A stretch of 64,000 nucleotides of DNA from Heterohyrax brucei (taxonomy: Eukaryota; Chordata; Mammalia; Hyracoidea; Procaviidae), in the NCBI GenBank assembly GCA_028571685.1, contig CM053141.1:75315833-75379832 (forward strand), given 5' to 3'. This document shows positions 63,931-64,000 of the stretch, piece after piece; position 1 is the first letter of the stretch, and each line of letters opens with the position of its first letter. The notes beneath the pieces were generated by a model. It ran no database searches and had not been told where the DNA came from. It was given only the letters and a program-made list of their open reading frames with translations. The position numbers and the translations under genes are program-made.

Positions 63931-64000
63931 CCTATACTCTTGAGAATATGTTCCATAAAATGCAGTTGGATGTGTATAGTTCATTATAGGACCTAACTAT

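Overview
This window is nuclear DNA from a placental mammal. It is most likely from an afrotherian of the elephant lineage (Proboscidea/Paenungulata). The main reason is a dense set of tRNA-headed SINEs whose 3' ends match the 3' end of an RTE/BovB-type LINE that is also present, a combination I recognise from elephant DNA. That lineage call is inference. The presence of L1, L2, MIR, MER5-like hAT, Tigger, MLT1-like and ERVL elements supports placental mammal independently. I found no convincing host protein-coding exon, rRNA, tRNA gene or CRISPR array. The window reads as intergenic or intronic sequence made largely of interspersed repeats, with one CpG-rich island (about 34.33-34.77 kb) that could be a promoter.

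Layout. From 0 to 9 kb there are many SINE copies, a Charlie-like hAT element with a near-perfect 8-bp target duplication (1596-1916), an MLT1-like LTR (7993-8404) and a second hAT-like element (8590-9039). From 9.25 to 12.84 kb lies a 5'-truncated, decayed L1 on the minus strand. From 13.7 to 21.8 kb there are MaLR-like LTRs, a Tigger-like DNA transposon split by an ERVL-type LTR, a second L1 3' end, and an ERVL pol remnant with a dUTPase segment followed by its own polypurine tract and LTR.

The central feature is a 7.5-kb gammaretrovirus-like (class I) endogenous provirus at 21812-29342 on the minus strand. It has two LTRs (about 5% different by hand count), a tRNA-Pro-type primer binding site, gag, pol and env remnants, a polypurine tract and a 4-bp target duplication (TCAG). 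It is inserted inside an older MaLR-like LTR. Every gene is broken: gag is frameshifted, the protease active-site motif is changed, the reverse transcriptase has lost its catalytic palm through an internal deletion, integrase is frameshifted at its active site, and env carries several frameshifts and a stop.

From 29.5 to 41.5 kb there are a GGAT microsatellite, LTRs nested in RTE sequence, the CpG-rich island, a fold-back element (37376-37750) and a nearly full-length but dead RTE LINE (37758-41490), itself split by an antisense LTR. From 41.5 to 64 kb the DNA is mostly old L2/MIR/MER5-like repeats, a second RTE fragment, a local duplication (46648/47042), a strong 28-bp hairpin (50084-50148) and two copies of a palindromic mariner-derived element (about 53.66-54.23 and 61.40-61.95 kb). 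Much of the remainder shows nothing I can assign.

The repeats relate to each other as layers: RTE machinery plausibly moved the SINEs, MaLR-like LTRs landed in RTE and L2 copies, and the provirus landed in a MaLR-like LTR. The nesting therefore gives a relative order of insertions. All coordinates and identity estimates are by eye.
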